Assembly: GCA_902773045.1 (NCBI GenBank) | Contig: CACYDE010000354.1 | Location: 1-18,651, forward strand | Direction: 5' to 3' | Length of the DNA: 18,651 bases | Source: an uncultured Ruminococcus sp. | Lineage (GTDB): Bacteria > Bacillota > Clostridia > Oscillospirales > Acutalibacteraceae | Part shown: one piece after another, positions 5,953-13,901 of the stretch | How positions within the stretch are numbered: the first letter of the stretch is position 1 | Layout: every line of letters starts with the position of its first letter | Program-made: the position numbers and the translations under genes | The notes under the pieces: generated by a model | The model's input: only the letters and a program-made list of their open reading frames with translations | The model's database searches: none | Told to the model about the DNA's origin: nothing

Positions 5953-8241
5953 ATGATAGACAGCATCGTACAGGGGCTTCTTGATGATTTTCATGCTGGC
6001 AGCAGTGTGAGAGCGTATGATTTGCTTGGTGCGCATAAATCGTACATGTTCGGTCAGCTGGGCGTTGTTTTCCGCGTTTGGGCGCCGAACGCTGCCGGGG
6101 TTTCGGTTGTCGGAGATTTCAACTATTGGAATCCGGAAGCGAATCCCATGGGAAAGATCAGCGAAGCGGGAGTCTGGGAATGCTTTGTTCCCAATGTGGT
6201 CGGAGAGTTCGACAACTACAAGTATTGCATTGATACTCAGTGGGGTGAAAGACTCTACAAGTGTGATCCCTACGCTTTCCATTTTGAAACACGCCCGAAC
6301 AATTCTTCGAAGTTCTATGATATTGAAGGCTATGATTGGGAGGATGATGAGTGGATCAAGAACAAAAAGCCCGATCCTCACCACGCCGAGCCGGTGAACG
6401 TTTATGAGGTCCATGCCGGTTCATGGAGAAAATCCGAGAACGGTGAATTCATGAGCTACAGAGAGCTTGCGGATCAATTGATCCCTTACGCTGCGGAGAT
6501 GGGATATACTCACATTGAATTTATGCCGCTGACTGAGTATCCGTTCGACGGTTCATGGGGCTATCAGGTTACGGGGTATTACGCTCCGACTTCACGTTAC
6601 GGAACGCCGCATGATTTCATGTACCTTATTGATAAGGCTCATCAGGCAGGGATCGGAGTTATTCTTGACTGGGTTCCGGCTCATTTTCCCAGGGACTCTC
6701 ACGGACTGATCCGTTTCGACGGAACATGCTGTTATGAATATGAGGACTGGAGAAAAGGCGAACATAAGGAATGGGGAACGCTTGTTTACAATTACAGCAG
6801 ATATGAAGTTGTAAGTTTCCTGATCTCAAGCGCCATGTTCTGGATGGATAAGTATCATGTTGACGGAATAAGAGTCGATGCGGTTGCATCTATGCTCTAT
6901 CTTGATTACAATCGAAAGGACGGCGAGTGGTGCCCGAATATGTTCGGGGGAAAAGAGAATCTTGAAGCGATCGATTTCCTCAAAAAGCTTAATTCAACGG
7001 CAGCGAAGCTTTTCCCGGGAAATATGATGATCGCGGAAGAGTCTACGTCATTCCCGATGGTTTCACGTCCGACCGATATGGGTGGTCTTGGCTTCAGCTA
7101 CAAGTGGAACATGGGCTGGATGAATGATATGCTCAGGTATCTTGCACTTGATCCGATCTATCGCCCTTATCATCACGATAATCTTACTTTCTCTCTTATC
7201 TACGCTTTCAGTGAGAATTTTATGCTCCCGATAAGCCATGATGAGGTGGTTTACGGAAAGTGTTCTCTTATCAACAAGATGCCGGGCGACTATGAAATGA
7301 AATTCGCCGGAGTGAAAACATTTGTTTCTTATATGATGTCTCATCCCGGAAAGAAACTCACCTTCATGGGTTCGGAAATAGGTCAGTTTGATGAATGGAA
7401 CTATCAGGGCGAACTGAACTGGGAAATTCTCGACTATGAACGTCACAGACAGCTTCAGCAGTTCTTCAAGGATATCAACAGATTCTACAGAGAAAATCCT
7501 CCGCTTTATGAGGTCGATTTCTCGTGGGAGGGTTTCCAGTGGATCTGTCACAGCGACTATCAGCATTCTATCCTTCTTTTCCGAAGAATAGACAAGAAGG
7601 GCGACGAGATAATAAGCGTCTGCAATTTCCAGCCTATGCTTCGTGAAAATTACATCGTCGGAGTTCCCTGCGCGGGAATTTATGCCGAGGTTTTCACGAC
7701 TGACGCCGAGGCTTACGGAGGAAGCGGTTTCACCAACGGAACCGAGATCAAATCGAAGAAAAAATCTTGTCATGAACTCGAAAATTCTATCACGATCACG
7801 ATCCCTCCGATGTCCGTTATGTTCTTCAAATGCGTAAAGAAGACTGTTCCGAAAAAGAAGTCTGCGGAAGAGAATAAAGCAAAAGGTGAGGATAAGAAGG
7901 CTTCGCGGAAGATCACTAAAGCCGAAAAATCTAAAAAAGAGGATAAAGCTTCGGAGGATCTGACTGTGAAAACCAAGATCCCGAAAAAGTCGTCCGAAAA
8001 AACGCAGACGGATGATGAAGCCGTGAAAGCGGAATCTCCGAAAAAGACAACTGCCAAGGCCGAATCAAAAAACAATAATTCGGAAGAGAAAACAGCGAAA
8101 GCAAAACCTTCAAAGAAAACGGAGAAATCGGATGAACCAGACGTTCCGGAAAAAACTTCGGGCAGGAAAACCGTAAAAACCGAAACGGCTGCCGCGGAGG
8201 AAAAACCCGAGAAAAAAGGAAAAGAATCCGATAAGAAATGA
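5953..8241 (+). CDS. glgB: 1,4-alpha-glucan branching enzyme with a long Lys/Glu-rich tail
   Basis: GlgB cuts alpha-1,4 chains of glycogen and rejoins them as alpha-1,6 branches. A CBM48 domain occupies about residues 30-115 (FRVWAPNA, VGDFNYWNP). The GH13 barrel follows with YEVHAGSW (151-158), region I DWVPAHF (239-245), region II DGIRVDAVA with nucleophile D309, region III IAEEST with acid E362, and region IV ISHDEV with D430. All catalytic residues are present. The C-terminal beta domain ends normally near residue 630 (IPPMSVMFFKCVKK). The protein then continues for about 130 residues of low-complexity Lys/Glu/Ser/Thr/Ala sequence (KKSAEENKAKGEDKK, AKAKPSKKTEKSDEP), which ordinary GlgB lacks. 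It ends in TGA followed by in-frame TAA. The start follows AAGGAG at 5937-5942. It is the first gene of the glycogen cluster. Confidence 0.97.
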   Translation: MIDSIVQGLLDDFHAGSSVRAYDLLGAHKSYMFGQLGVVFRVWAPNAAGVSVVGDFNYWNPEANPMGKISEAGVWECFVPNVVGEFDNYKYCIDTQWGERLYKCDPYAFHFETRPNNSSKFYDIEGYDWEDDEWIKNKKPDPHHAEPVNVYEVHAGSWRKSENGEFMSYRELADQLIPYAAEMGYTHIEFMPLTEYPFDGSWGYQVTGYYAPTSRYGTPHDFMYLIDKAHQAGIGVILDWVPAHFPRDSHGLIRFDGTCCYEYEDWRKGEHKEWGTLVYNYSRYEVVSFLISSAMFWMDKYHVDGIRVDAVASMLYLDYNRKDGEWCPNMFGGKENLEAIDFLKKLNSTAAKLFPGNMMIAEESTSFPMVSRPTDMGGLGFSYKWNMGWMNDMLRYLALDPIYRPYHHDNLTFSLIYAFSENFMLPISHDEVVYGKCSLINKMPGDYEMKFAGVKTFVSYMMSHPGKKLTFMGSEIGQFDEWNYQGELNWEILDYERHRQLQQFFKDINRFYRENPPLYEVDFSWEGFQWICHSDYQHSILLFRRIDKKGDEIISVCNFQPMLRENYIVGVPCAGIYAEVFTTDAEAYGGSGFTNGTEIKSKKKSCHELENSITITIPPMSVMFFKCVKKTVPKKKSAEENKAKGEDKKASRKITKAEKSKKEDKASEDLTVKTKIPKKSSEKTQTDDEAVKAESPKKTTAKAESKNNNSEEKTAKAKPSKKTEKSDEPDVPEKTSGRKTVKTETAAAEEKPEKKGKESDKK

Positions 8242-8256
8242 TAACGGTATTATAGT

Positions 8257-8301
8257 TGTAATGTCGGGAACAAGATAGTTCCGACGTTTCCCGACATTAC
8301 A
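8257..8301 (+). terminator. Long inverted repeat after glgB, with two alternative pairings
   Basis: TGTAATGTCGGGAA (8257-8270) pairs perfectly with TTCCCGACATTACA (8288-8301), a 14-bp stem. Inside it, GTCGGGAAC (8263-8271) can instead pair with GTTCCGAC (8278-8285) with one bulge. No T-run follows (ATTTAAAATG), so it may be a weak terminator, an mRNA-stabilising 3' end or a bistable element between glgB and glgC. Confidence 0.55.
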
Positions 8302-8464
8302 TTTAAAATGGATGTTATAGGAATTTTGAGTTTAACATCTGATATTAATAATGCTTTTTACGATCACGTTCTGTCCGGGGGACGCTCCCGAGAAGTTTAC
8401 GACAGTTCGCGATGAAAACTATATCGAAGAAAATAAATTTTAAAATTTGAATGGAGGATTTAGT

Positions 8465-9679
8465 ATGCTACCAAAGCAGGAGGTTGTGGCAATGCTTCTT
8501 GCGGGAGGACAGGGAAGCAGACTTGGCGTTCTCACAAGGAAAGTTGCTAAGCCGGCAGTTCCGTTTGGCGGAAAATACAGGATCATTGATTTCCCGCTTT
8601 CAAACTGCGCCAATTCCGGCATCGAGGCCGTAGGCGTACTCACGCAGTATCAGCCACTTGTACTTAACGATTATTTAGGAAACGGTCAGCCGTGGGATCT
8701 TGACAACGATAACGCAGGTGTACATATTCTCTCGCCTTATGAGCAGAAAGACGGTGCGAATTGGTATTCGGGTACAGCCAACGCTATCTATCAGAATATT
8801 AATTTCATCGAGCGTTACGATCCCGAATATGTTCTTATTCTCTCGGGCGATCATATCTATAAGATGGATTACTCCAAGATGATCTCGTTCCATGCCGAGC
8901 ACAACGCAGACTGCACTATCGCTGTCATCGACGTTTCCCTCGAAGAAGCTTCGAGATTCGGAATAATGAACACAAATCCCGATGGTTCGATCTATGAATT
9001 CGAAGAGAAACCTGCTCATCCGAAGAGCACAAACGCTTCGATGGGAATTTACGTTTTCAGCTGGGACAAGCTCAAGAAGTATCTTGTTCTCGATGCCGCA
9101 GATCCAAACAGTTCCAATGACTTCGGAAAGAATGTTCTTCCGGCTATGCTTGCAAACGGGGAGAGAATGTTTGCCTATCCGTTTGAGGGCTATTGGAAAG
9201 ACGTAGGAACGATCGACAGCTTGTGGGAAGCTAATATGGATCTTCTTGATCCCAAGACCAAGCTTGATCTGACCGAAAAGAAGAACAAGATCTATTCGCG
9301 AAATCCCATGATGCCGCCGCATTTTGTTGCCGATTGCGCTCAGATCCAGAATTCAATGATCGCCGACGGCTGCAATGTTTACGGTTCGCTGGAGTTTTCA
9401 ATGCTGTTCCATGGAGTTACCGTGAAAAAAGGAGCTGTCATCACCGACTCGATCCTGTTCCCGGGGGTCGTTGTTGAAGAGGGCGCACGGGTGAACTATG
9501 CGATAGTATCCGAGGGGACCGTGATCGGCAAGAATGCTGTCATAGGTTCAAGACCGGAGGATACGGAAAACCGAGACGACTGGGGAATTGCCGTGATCGG
9601 TGAAAATCTCAAGATCGGCGAAGGCGCGGTTGTTCCGCCGAAGGCAATGATCGACGAAGACATCAAGGGGGTGAATTAA
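8465..9679 (+). CDS. glgC: Glucose-1-phosphate adenylyltransferase, catalytic subunit
   Basis: GlgC makes ADP-glucose and pyrophosphate from ATP and glucose-1-phosphate, the committed step of glycogen synthesis. The protein is 404 residues. The N-terminal nucleotidyltransferase domain has LAGGQGSRLG (12-21), then AKPAVPFGGKYRIIDFPLSN, then the catalytic SGDHIYKMD with D129. The glucose-1-phosphate motif FEEKP and VGTIDSLWEANMDLL follow, and the C-terminal part is a left-handed beta-helix (SILFPGVVVEEGARV). The start is ATG at 8465, seven bases after GGAGG (8453-8457); the TTG at 8447 lies upstream of that site. The stop is one base from glgD. The separation from glgB (223 bases with a hairpin) suggests partly separate expression. 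Confidence 0.96.
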   Translation: MLPKQEVVAMLLAGGQGSRLGVLTRKVAKPAVPFGGKYRIIDFPLSNCANSGIEAVGVLTQYQPLVLNDYLGNGQPWDLDNDNAGVHILSPYEQKDGANWYSGTANAIYQNINFIERYDPEYVLILSGDHIYKMDYSKMISFHAEHNADCTIAVIDVSLEEASRFGIMNTNPDGSIYEFEEKPAHPKSTNASMGIYVFSWDKLKKYLVLDAADPNSSNDFGKNVLPAMLANGERMFAYPFEGYWKDVGTIDSLWEANMDLLDPKTKLDLTEKKNKIYSRNPMMPPHFVADCAQIQNSMIADGCNVYGSLEFSMLFHGVTVKKGAVITDSILFPGVVVEEGARVNYAIVSEGTVIGKNAVIGSRPEDTENRDDWGIAVIGENLKIGEGAVVPPKAMIDEDIKGVN

Positions 9680-9680
9680 T

Positions 9681-10799
9681 ATGGCAGGAAGAAATATGCT
9701 GGGATTGATCCTGACTAACTTTCAGGATACTTATATTCCAGAGCTGACGACCAGAAGAACATTCAGTTCGATCCCGTTCGGGGCGAAGTACAGGCTCATA
9801 GACTTCTCACTTTCAAATATGGTCAATTCGGGCATCAGTAAGATCGGTGTTGTTACGAAGAATAATTACCTTTCACTTATGGATCATATAGGTTCGGGAA
9901 AAGCATGGAACCTTTCAAGAAGAAGAGGCGGACTCACGTTCCTTCCTCCGTTTGAGAATACTGTTGATAAGTATAATACTTTTGTCCAGACGATAGATTC
10001 CATCAGCAATTTTATCGATCATTCTTATGAGGATTATGTTCTCATTTCAAGTTCCATGTCTGTTGTTAATATGGACTATCAGCAGATGCTCAACGCTCAT
10101 ATCAAATCAAATGCGGATATTACGATCTGCTACAGAAATATGCCTGTGAGCAAAAATTCGACATTCGATAACGTTGTTTTCTCTCTTGATTCAAATAAGC
10201 GAGTTTCGGAAGTTCTCATCAATCCGAGAAATCTCGAAACAGCGAACTGCATAATAAACACATGTGTGATCAAGAAAGATCTTCTGTTTGATATCGTTTC
10301 CGACTGTATGAGCAGAAGCAAGTACACTTTCTCGAGGGACGTTATTCAGCCGTCCGTTAAGGAATACAATGTTTTTGGCTATGAGATCCCGGGATACTGT
10401 GCGGACATTGATTCTATCCAAAGTTATTTCAAGGCTAACATGGACCTTTTGAGATCTGATGTTAGGGAAGAGCTTTTCAACATGCGCAACCCGATCTACA
10501 CTAAGGTCAGAGACGATATGCCTACCAAATACGGTCTTAACAGTTCGGTCAGCAATTCTCTCATCAGCCCCGGGTGCGTCATCGAAGGCGAAGTTGAAAA
10601 CAGCATCATTTTCAAGGGCGTAAGGATCGCAAAGGGCGCCAAGGTTTCGAACTGCATTATTATGCAGGACTGCGACATCGGTGAAAATACAACTTTAAGC
10701 TATGTGATCTGTGACAAAGACGTTGTTGTTTCTCCGACCCGTATGCTTTGCGGAATAGACTCCTATCCCGTTTGTATTTCAAAGGGAAGCGCCGTTTAA
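9681..10799 (+). CDS. glgD: GlgD, non-catalytic partner of ADP-glucose pyrophosphorylase
   Basis: A 372-residue GlgC homologue of the GlgD type, found beside glgC in Firmicutes and known to form a more active heterotetramer with it. It keeps the fold-level motifs (IPFGAKYRLIDFSLSN at 31-46, MVNSGISKIGVVT) and the C-terminal beta-helix (SPGCVIEGEVENSIIFKGV). It has lost the nucleotide-binding GGxGxRL loop, replaced by LTNFQDTYIPELTTRR. The catalytic GDHxYxMDY becomes SSSMSVVNMDY, without the catalytic Asp. It is therefore a regulatory or structural subunit. The start is one base after the glgC stop, with GGGGG (9667-9671) as ribosome binding site inside glgC, so the two are translationally coupled. 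Confidence 0.95.
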   Translation: MAGRNMLGLILTNFQDTYIPELTTRRTFSSIPFGAKYRLIDFSLSNMVNSGISKIGVVTKNNYLSLMDHIGSGKAWNLSRRRGGLTFLPPFENTVDKYNTFVQTIDSISNFIDHSYEDYVLISSSMSVVNMDYQQMLNAHIKSNADITICYRNMPVSKNSTFDNVVFSLDSNKRVSEVLINPRNLETANCIINTCVIKKDLLFDIVSDCMSRSKYTFSRDVIQPSVKEYNVFGYEIPGYCADIDSIQSYFKANMDLLRSDVREELFNMRNPIYTKVRDDMPTKYGLNSSVSNSLISPGCVIEGEVENSIIFKGVRIAKGAKVSNCIIMQDCDIGENTTLSYVICDKDVVVSPTRMLCGIDSYPVCISKGSAV

Positions 10800-11177
10800 G
10801 GAACCGCTGATTAAATAACGTCATACGTACTTGGTACTCATCTCGCTTATTCTTTTTCGTCAAATTGTCCTCAAAAATCTTGAAATACTCCCATCGGCGC
10901 ATGTCTTTTGGGAGCGGTAGTATTCCTGACGTTCTTTCGAATAATTTGCATGAAAAATTTCTGCGCGATATGATGACCGGATCTGATCAGGGTCTCCTTA
11001 ATTATGGTAAAATAATTACATATATAATCTCCGCTCCCTTAGATCATGGGGGCGGAGTGAATAAATAACTGAAAATTGAATATATGATTTTCAATGCCGT
11101 GATCGGTTGATTTTCGGTGTCCTTAAAGGAATATGAAGAATTGTTGTATTCAGTTGAAAATTTAGGAGGTTATAAAA
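10800..11177 (+). other. Gene-free gap between glgD and glgA, partly repeat-like
   Basis: No convincing gene. The first half (10800-10925) has the look of a dispersed repeat: starting right after the glgD stop, it reads GGAACCGCTGATTAAATAAC and then a stretch that on the minus strand gives a short protein-like frame (EYFKIFEDNLTKKNKRDEYQ). The second half carries a perfect TATAAT, a hairpin at 11029-11057, a small inverted repeat (TGAAAAT 11070-11076, ATTTTCA 11087-11093) and the glgA ribosome binding site AGGAGGT (11164-11170). The short frames here lack good start signals. Confidence 0.5.
11023..11057 (+). promoter_or_regulatory. Possible glgA promoter box with adjoining hairpin
   Basis: TATAAT (11023-11028) is a perfect -10, but only weak -35 candidates lie upstream. 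Directly after it, CTCCGCTCCC (11029-11038) pairs with GGGGGCGGAG (11048-11057) with one G-T wobble. If transcription starts near 11035, the mRNA would begin inside this hairpin. No T-run follows, so it does not look like a terminator. Confidence 0.4.
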
Positions 11178-12611
11178 ATGAGAGTGTTATATTGTACCAG
11201 CGAAGCAAAGCCTTTCGCTGCGTCGGGCGGTTTGGGAGATGTTGCGGGATCGCTTCCGCAGGCTCTCCGTCAGAGAATGATCGGCTGTCGTGTTGTAATG
11301 CCTTTGTACGGCGATATTCCGCAAAGTCTCCGTGATACCATGCATTATATCACAAGCTTTACGGTTCCCGTTTCATGGCGTCATCAGTATTGCGGCGTTT
11401 TTGAAGCACGTTATAACGGCGTTCTCTATTATTTTATTGATAATGAATATTACTTCAAGCGCAACGGTCTGTACGGTTTCTATGATGACGCGGAAAGATT
11501 CGCTTTCTTCTCGCGTGCTTGTCTTGAAATGCTTCCTTATGTTGACTTTAAGCCTGACATCATTCACTGCAATGACTGGCAGACCTCCCTTGTTCCGACA
11601 TACTATTATCTTTTCTATTCCCATAACGGTTGGTATCATGACATCAAGAGTTTGTTCACCATCCACAATATCCAGTATCAGGGTAAGTACGGCTGGGATC
11701 TCAACGAGGACGTTGTAGGAATACCTGCCCAGGATGGAGCGATCCTCGACCAGGACGGTAAGCTTAACATGATGAAGGGCGCTATTGTCTGCTCGACAAA
11801 GGTCAACACCGTTTCTCCGAGTTACGCTCTTGAAATTAAGGATCCTTGGTTCAGCCACGGTCTTGATCCGGCTCTCAACCTCTTCCACTACAAGCTTTGC
11901 GGTATTCTCAACGGAATTGACAACGCAAGCTACGATCCTGCAACTGATTATCACCTCTACGCTAACTATACCGCAGACAACCTCTACGGAAAGAACGAGT
12001 GTAAGAGAAGACTCCAGGAGCGTCTTAACTTGGATCGCAGAGAAGATATCCCAATCATCAGTATGGTTTCGAGAATGGTTTCCCACAAAGGTCTTGATCT
12101 TGTCCGCGACGGAATAGACAATATTCTTCAGAATAACGACTGTCAGTTCGTAATTCTCGGTTCCGGCGACGCTGAGTATGAGGACTTCTTCAGAAATCTC
12201 CAGTGGAGATATCCGGGCAGAGTGTGCTCATGCTTCGGTTACGTGAATGAGCTTTCAAGAAAGATCTATTCGGGTTCCGATATTTTCCTGATGCCTTCGA
12301 AGAGTGAGCCGTGCGGACTCTCTCAGATGATCGCTCTCCGTTACGGTACTATACCGGTTGTAAGAGAAGTTGGCGGTCTGAAAGATTCTATCCATGACAG
12401 TCAGGACGGCTACGGCAACGGATTTACTTTCCGTAATTATGACACATGGGATATGGTCAGTGCGGTCAACCGTGCGATCAACGGCTACTGGAACAGAGAC
12501 GGTTGGGTAAAGCTTGTTTGGAGAGCAATGACTTCCGACTACAGCTGGGACAGATCGGCAAGCGATTACATCAATGTTTACAACGACGCTATGCGCCAGC
12601 CTAATCCGTAA
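11178..12611 (+). CDS. glgA: Glycogen synthase (ADP-glucose, GT5)
   Basis: GlgA transfers glucose from ADP-glucose to the non-reducing end of growing alpha-1,4-glucan. At 477 residues it has normal length and the two-Rossmann GT-B fold. The N-terminal glycine loop reads PFAASGGLGDVAGSLPQAL (12-30); the Lys usually two residues before GG (KTGGL) is Ala15 here. Other hallmarks are intact: HCNDWQTSLVPTYY, LFTIHNIQYQG, NTVSPSYA, GILNGID, SRMVSHKGLDLV, and the C-terminal PSKSEPCGLSQMIALRYGTI with GGLKDSI. The start follows AGGAGGT at 11164-11170. It lies 378 bases after glgD and may have its own promoter. A bidirectional terminator follows. It completes a glgB-C-D-A synthesis set. Confidence 0.96.
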   Translation: MRVLYCTSEAKPFAASGGLGDVAGSLPQALRQRMIGCRVVMPLYGDIPQSLRDTMHYITSFTVPVSWRHQYCGVFEARYNGVLYYFIDNEYYFKRNGLYGFYDDAERFAFFSRACLEMLPYVDFKPDIIHCNDWQTSLVPTYYYLFYSHNGWYHDIKSLFTIHNIQYQGKYGWDLNEDVVGIPAQDGAILDQDGKLNMMKGAIVCSTKVNTVSPSYALEIKDPWFSHGLDPALNLFHYKLCGILNGIDNASYDPATDYHLYANYTADNLYGKNECKRRLQERLNLDRREDIPIISMVSRMVSHKGLDLVRDGIDNILQNNDCQFVILGSGDAEYEDFFRNLQWRYPGRVCSCFGYVNELSRKIYSGSDIFLMPSKSEPCGLSQMIALRYGTIPVVREVGGLKDSIHDSQDGYGNGFTFRNYDTWDMVSAVNRAINGYWNRDGWVKLVWRAMTSDYSWDRSASDYINVYNDAMRQPNP

Positions 12612-12635
12612 TTACAAGTGATGATATATTGACAG

Positions 12636-12680
12636 AAAAACGGCACATCGATTTTTTTGATCGGTGTGCCGTTGTGTGTT
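12636..12680. terminator. Bidirectional terminator between glgA and the minus-strand gene
   Basis: ACGGCACATCGAT (12640-12652) pairs with ATCGGTGTGCCGT (12660-12672) with one wobble around TTTTTTG. A run of A precedes it (12636-12640) and a GT-rich, T-containing tract follows, so it can serve both the glgA transcript and the convergent minus-strand operon. Confidence 0.8.
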
Positions 12681-12723
12681 TTATACTGTTATCATATAAA
12701 AGTTCGTTCATATTATCAGCTTA

Positions 12724-13887
12724 TCAGTATAACTTGCCGTCGTAATATTGAAGCATCAAAAGCGTCACTTCGCTGTAGTTGGGTTCGGCGTCATAGATAT
12801 CAAGGTATGTGTCGGTTATCGTTTCGTTGATGTTTTCCATGACTTCGTCCTTTATCACCGATTCTTTTTCGACAAGAAATTTTTTCGTTTCTTCATCGTA
12901 GCAGTGGTTATCGAAAGAAACGGCAGGATCTATTTTCACCTGAGACCAATAGCGGTCTTCGCCTGCGCAGTCAAAGTAATCGTTGTTTATGTAATTTAAT
13001 ACACTGAGGTATCCTGAGTATTTCAACATGTTATTGCTGCTTTCCGTGCATGCAATATATGACATGAAGTTGGCTTCGTCCTCATAAATGTATCCTTTAA
13101 GATGAGAAAGCTCATGCGCGATAACGTTAGGCATATAGGTCGTTGAAGTGTATGTGTTGTAGTTTGCTTCCATTGAAAACGGAAAGTAGACTCCGATGAT
13201 CCCTGATTGATACATAAAGTATGAACCGAGGATCGGCTTTGCATTCGGGTAATAACCTTTCATTCTCGGAAATTCTCCCGAGATCCCGAGAAGCGCTTCT
13301 TTCACGTCTTGGCTTACATCGCCGTTGTAAATTACGTTTCCGTTTTTGTCGCGTTCCACTTTTTCGGAAAGCTCGTTGCAGTTTTCCACAATGTAATTTC
13401 TGAGGATCTCAATTTGCTCGATGGAATATTTTTTCCCTCTGTTTCCTCCGAAATCGAGGTGAGATGTCTGATAGAGAATATTGCAGTTTAGCGTCATTAT
13501 CAGAATAACCGTAAGAATAAATGTAAGCGTTGATTTTAAGCAGACGTTTGCGAATTTTTTGAATTTCTTCTTTTTTCTGAGAAACGGAAGCAAAATTAAA
13601 ACCACAGCCGCTGTCATAAAGATGAGGATAGCGATCGGGATAAGTATTTCTCCGACGGAGAACCTGAACAGCCCGGTCAGACGACAGTAAGGCTCGGAGA
13701 TGAAGCGGAAGATGTGATCGTCATAAAAATCGCTGAACGCAGGGATCCCCGATAAGAGGTTAAGAGCGGTTATAATTATTGTGTAGATAATTGTGAATAT
13801 CCAATATTTCTTTATTTTCTTCTTTTTGCTTTTTTTTGATTTTCCCGTGGATATCGCCTTGGGCTTAGCTTTTTCTTTAACAGGCAT
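12724..13887 (-). CDS. DUF3810-family membrane protein with HExxH metalloprotease motif
   Basis: 387 residues. A very basic N-terminus (KKSKKKKIKK) precedes a membrane helix at about 28-47, with two more at about 78-103 and 118-135. The remainder, about 250 residues, is a soluble domain, probably outside. It contains AHELSHLKG with H258, E259 and H262, then EDEANFMSY with E271 as the likely third zinc ligand, an arrangement like that of gluzincin peptidases. This matches the DUF3810 family, whose substrate is not known to me. It lies 14 bases downstream of ribF; its ribosome binding site GGGGGT overlaps the ribF end, so the two are cotranscribed. A link with riboflavin metabolism is not implied by the sequence. 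Confidence 0.85.
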   Translation of the reverse strand: MPVKEKAKPKAISTGKSKKSKKKKIKKYWIFTIIYTIIITALNLLSGIPAFSDFYDDHIFRFISEPYCRLTGLFRFSVGEILIPIAILIFMTAAVVLILLPFLRKKKKFKKFANVCLKSTLTFILTVILIMTLNCNILYQTSHLDFGGNRGKKYSIEQIEILRNYIVENCNELSEKVERDKNGNVIYNGDVSQDVKEALLGISGEFPRMKGYYPNAKPILGSYFMYQSGIIGVYFPFSMEANYNTYTSTTYMPNVIAHELSHLKGYIYEDEANFMSYIACTESSNNMLKYSGYLSVLNYINNDYFDCAGEDRYWSQVKIDPAVSFDNHCYDEETKKFLVEKESVIKDEVMENINETITDTYLDIYDAEPNYSEVTLLMLQYYDGKLY

Positions 13888-13901
13888 GGTTGACCCCCGA
13901 A

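Noticed and set aside
5854..6414. Minus-strand open frame (186 codons) over the glgB start
   Set aside because: It covers the glgB promoter leader and CBM48 region in antisense, with no supporting signal.
7063..7773. Minus-strand open frame (236 codons) inside glgB
   Set aside because: Antisense shadow; the catalytic GlgB frame on the plus strand explains the region.
8675..9322. Long minus-strand open frame (215 codons) inside glgC
   Set aside because: It is antisense to a clear glgC, has no ribosome binding site and no domain; it is a by-product of glgC codon use.
10660..10902. 80-codon minus-strand frame crossing the end of glgD
   Set aside because: Half of it is antisense to glgD; the protein-like half lies in the repeat-like gap and has no start signal.
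11117..11335. 72-codon plus-strand frame before glgA
   Set aside because: It overlaps the glgA ribosome binding site and N-terminus in another frame; the glgA frame is clearly the real one.
11373..12086. Long minus-strand open frame (237 codons) inside glgA
   Set aside because: Antisense shadow of glgA without start signals or a recognisable domain.
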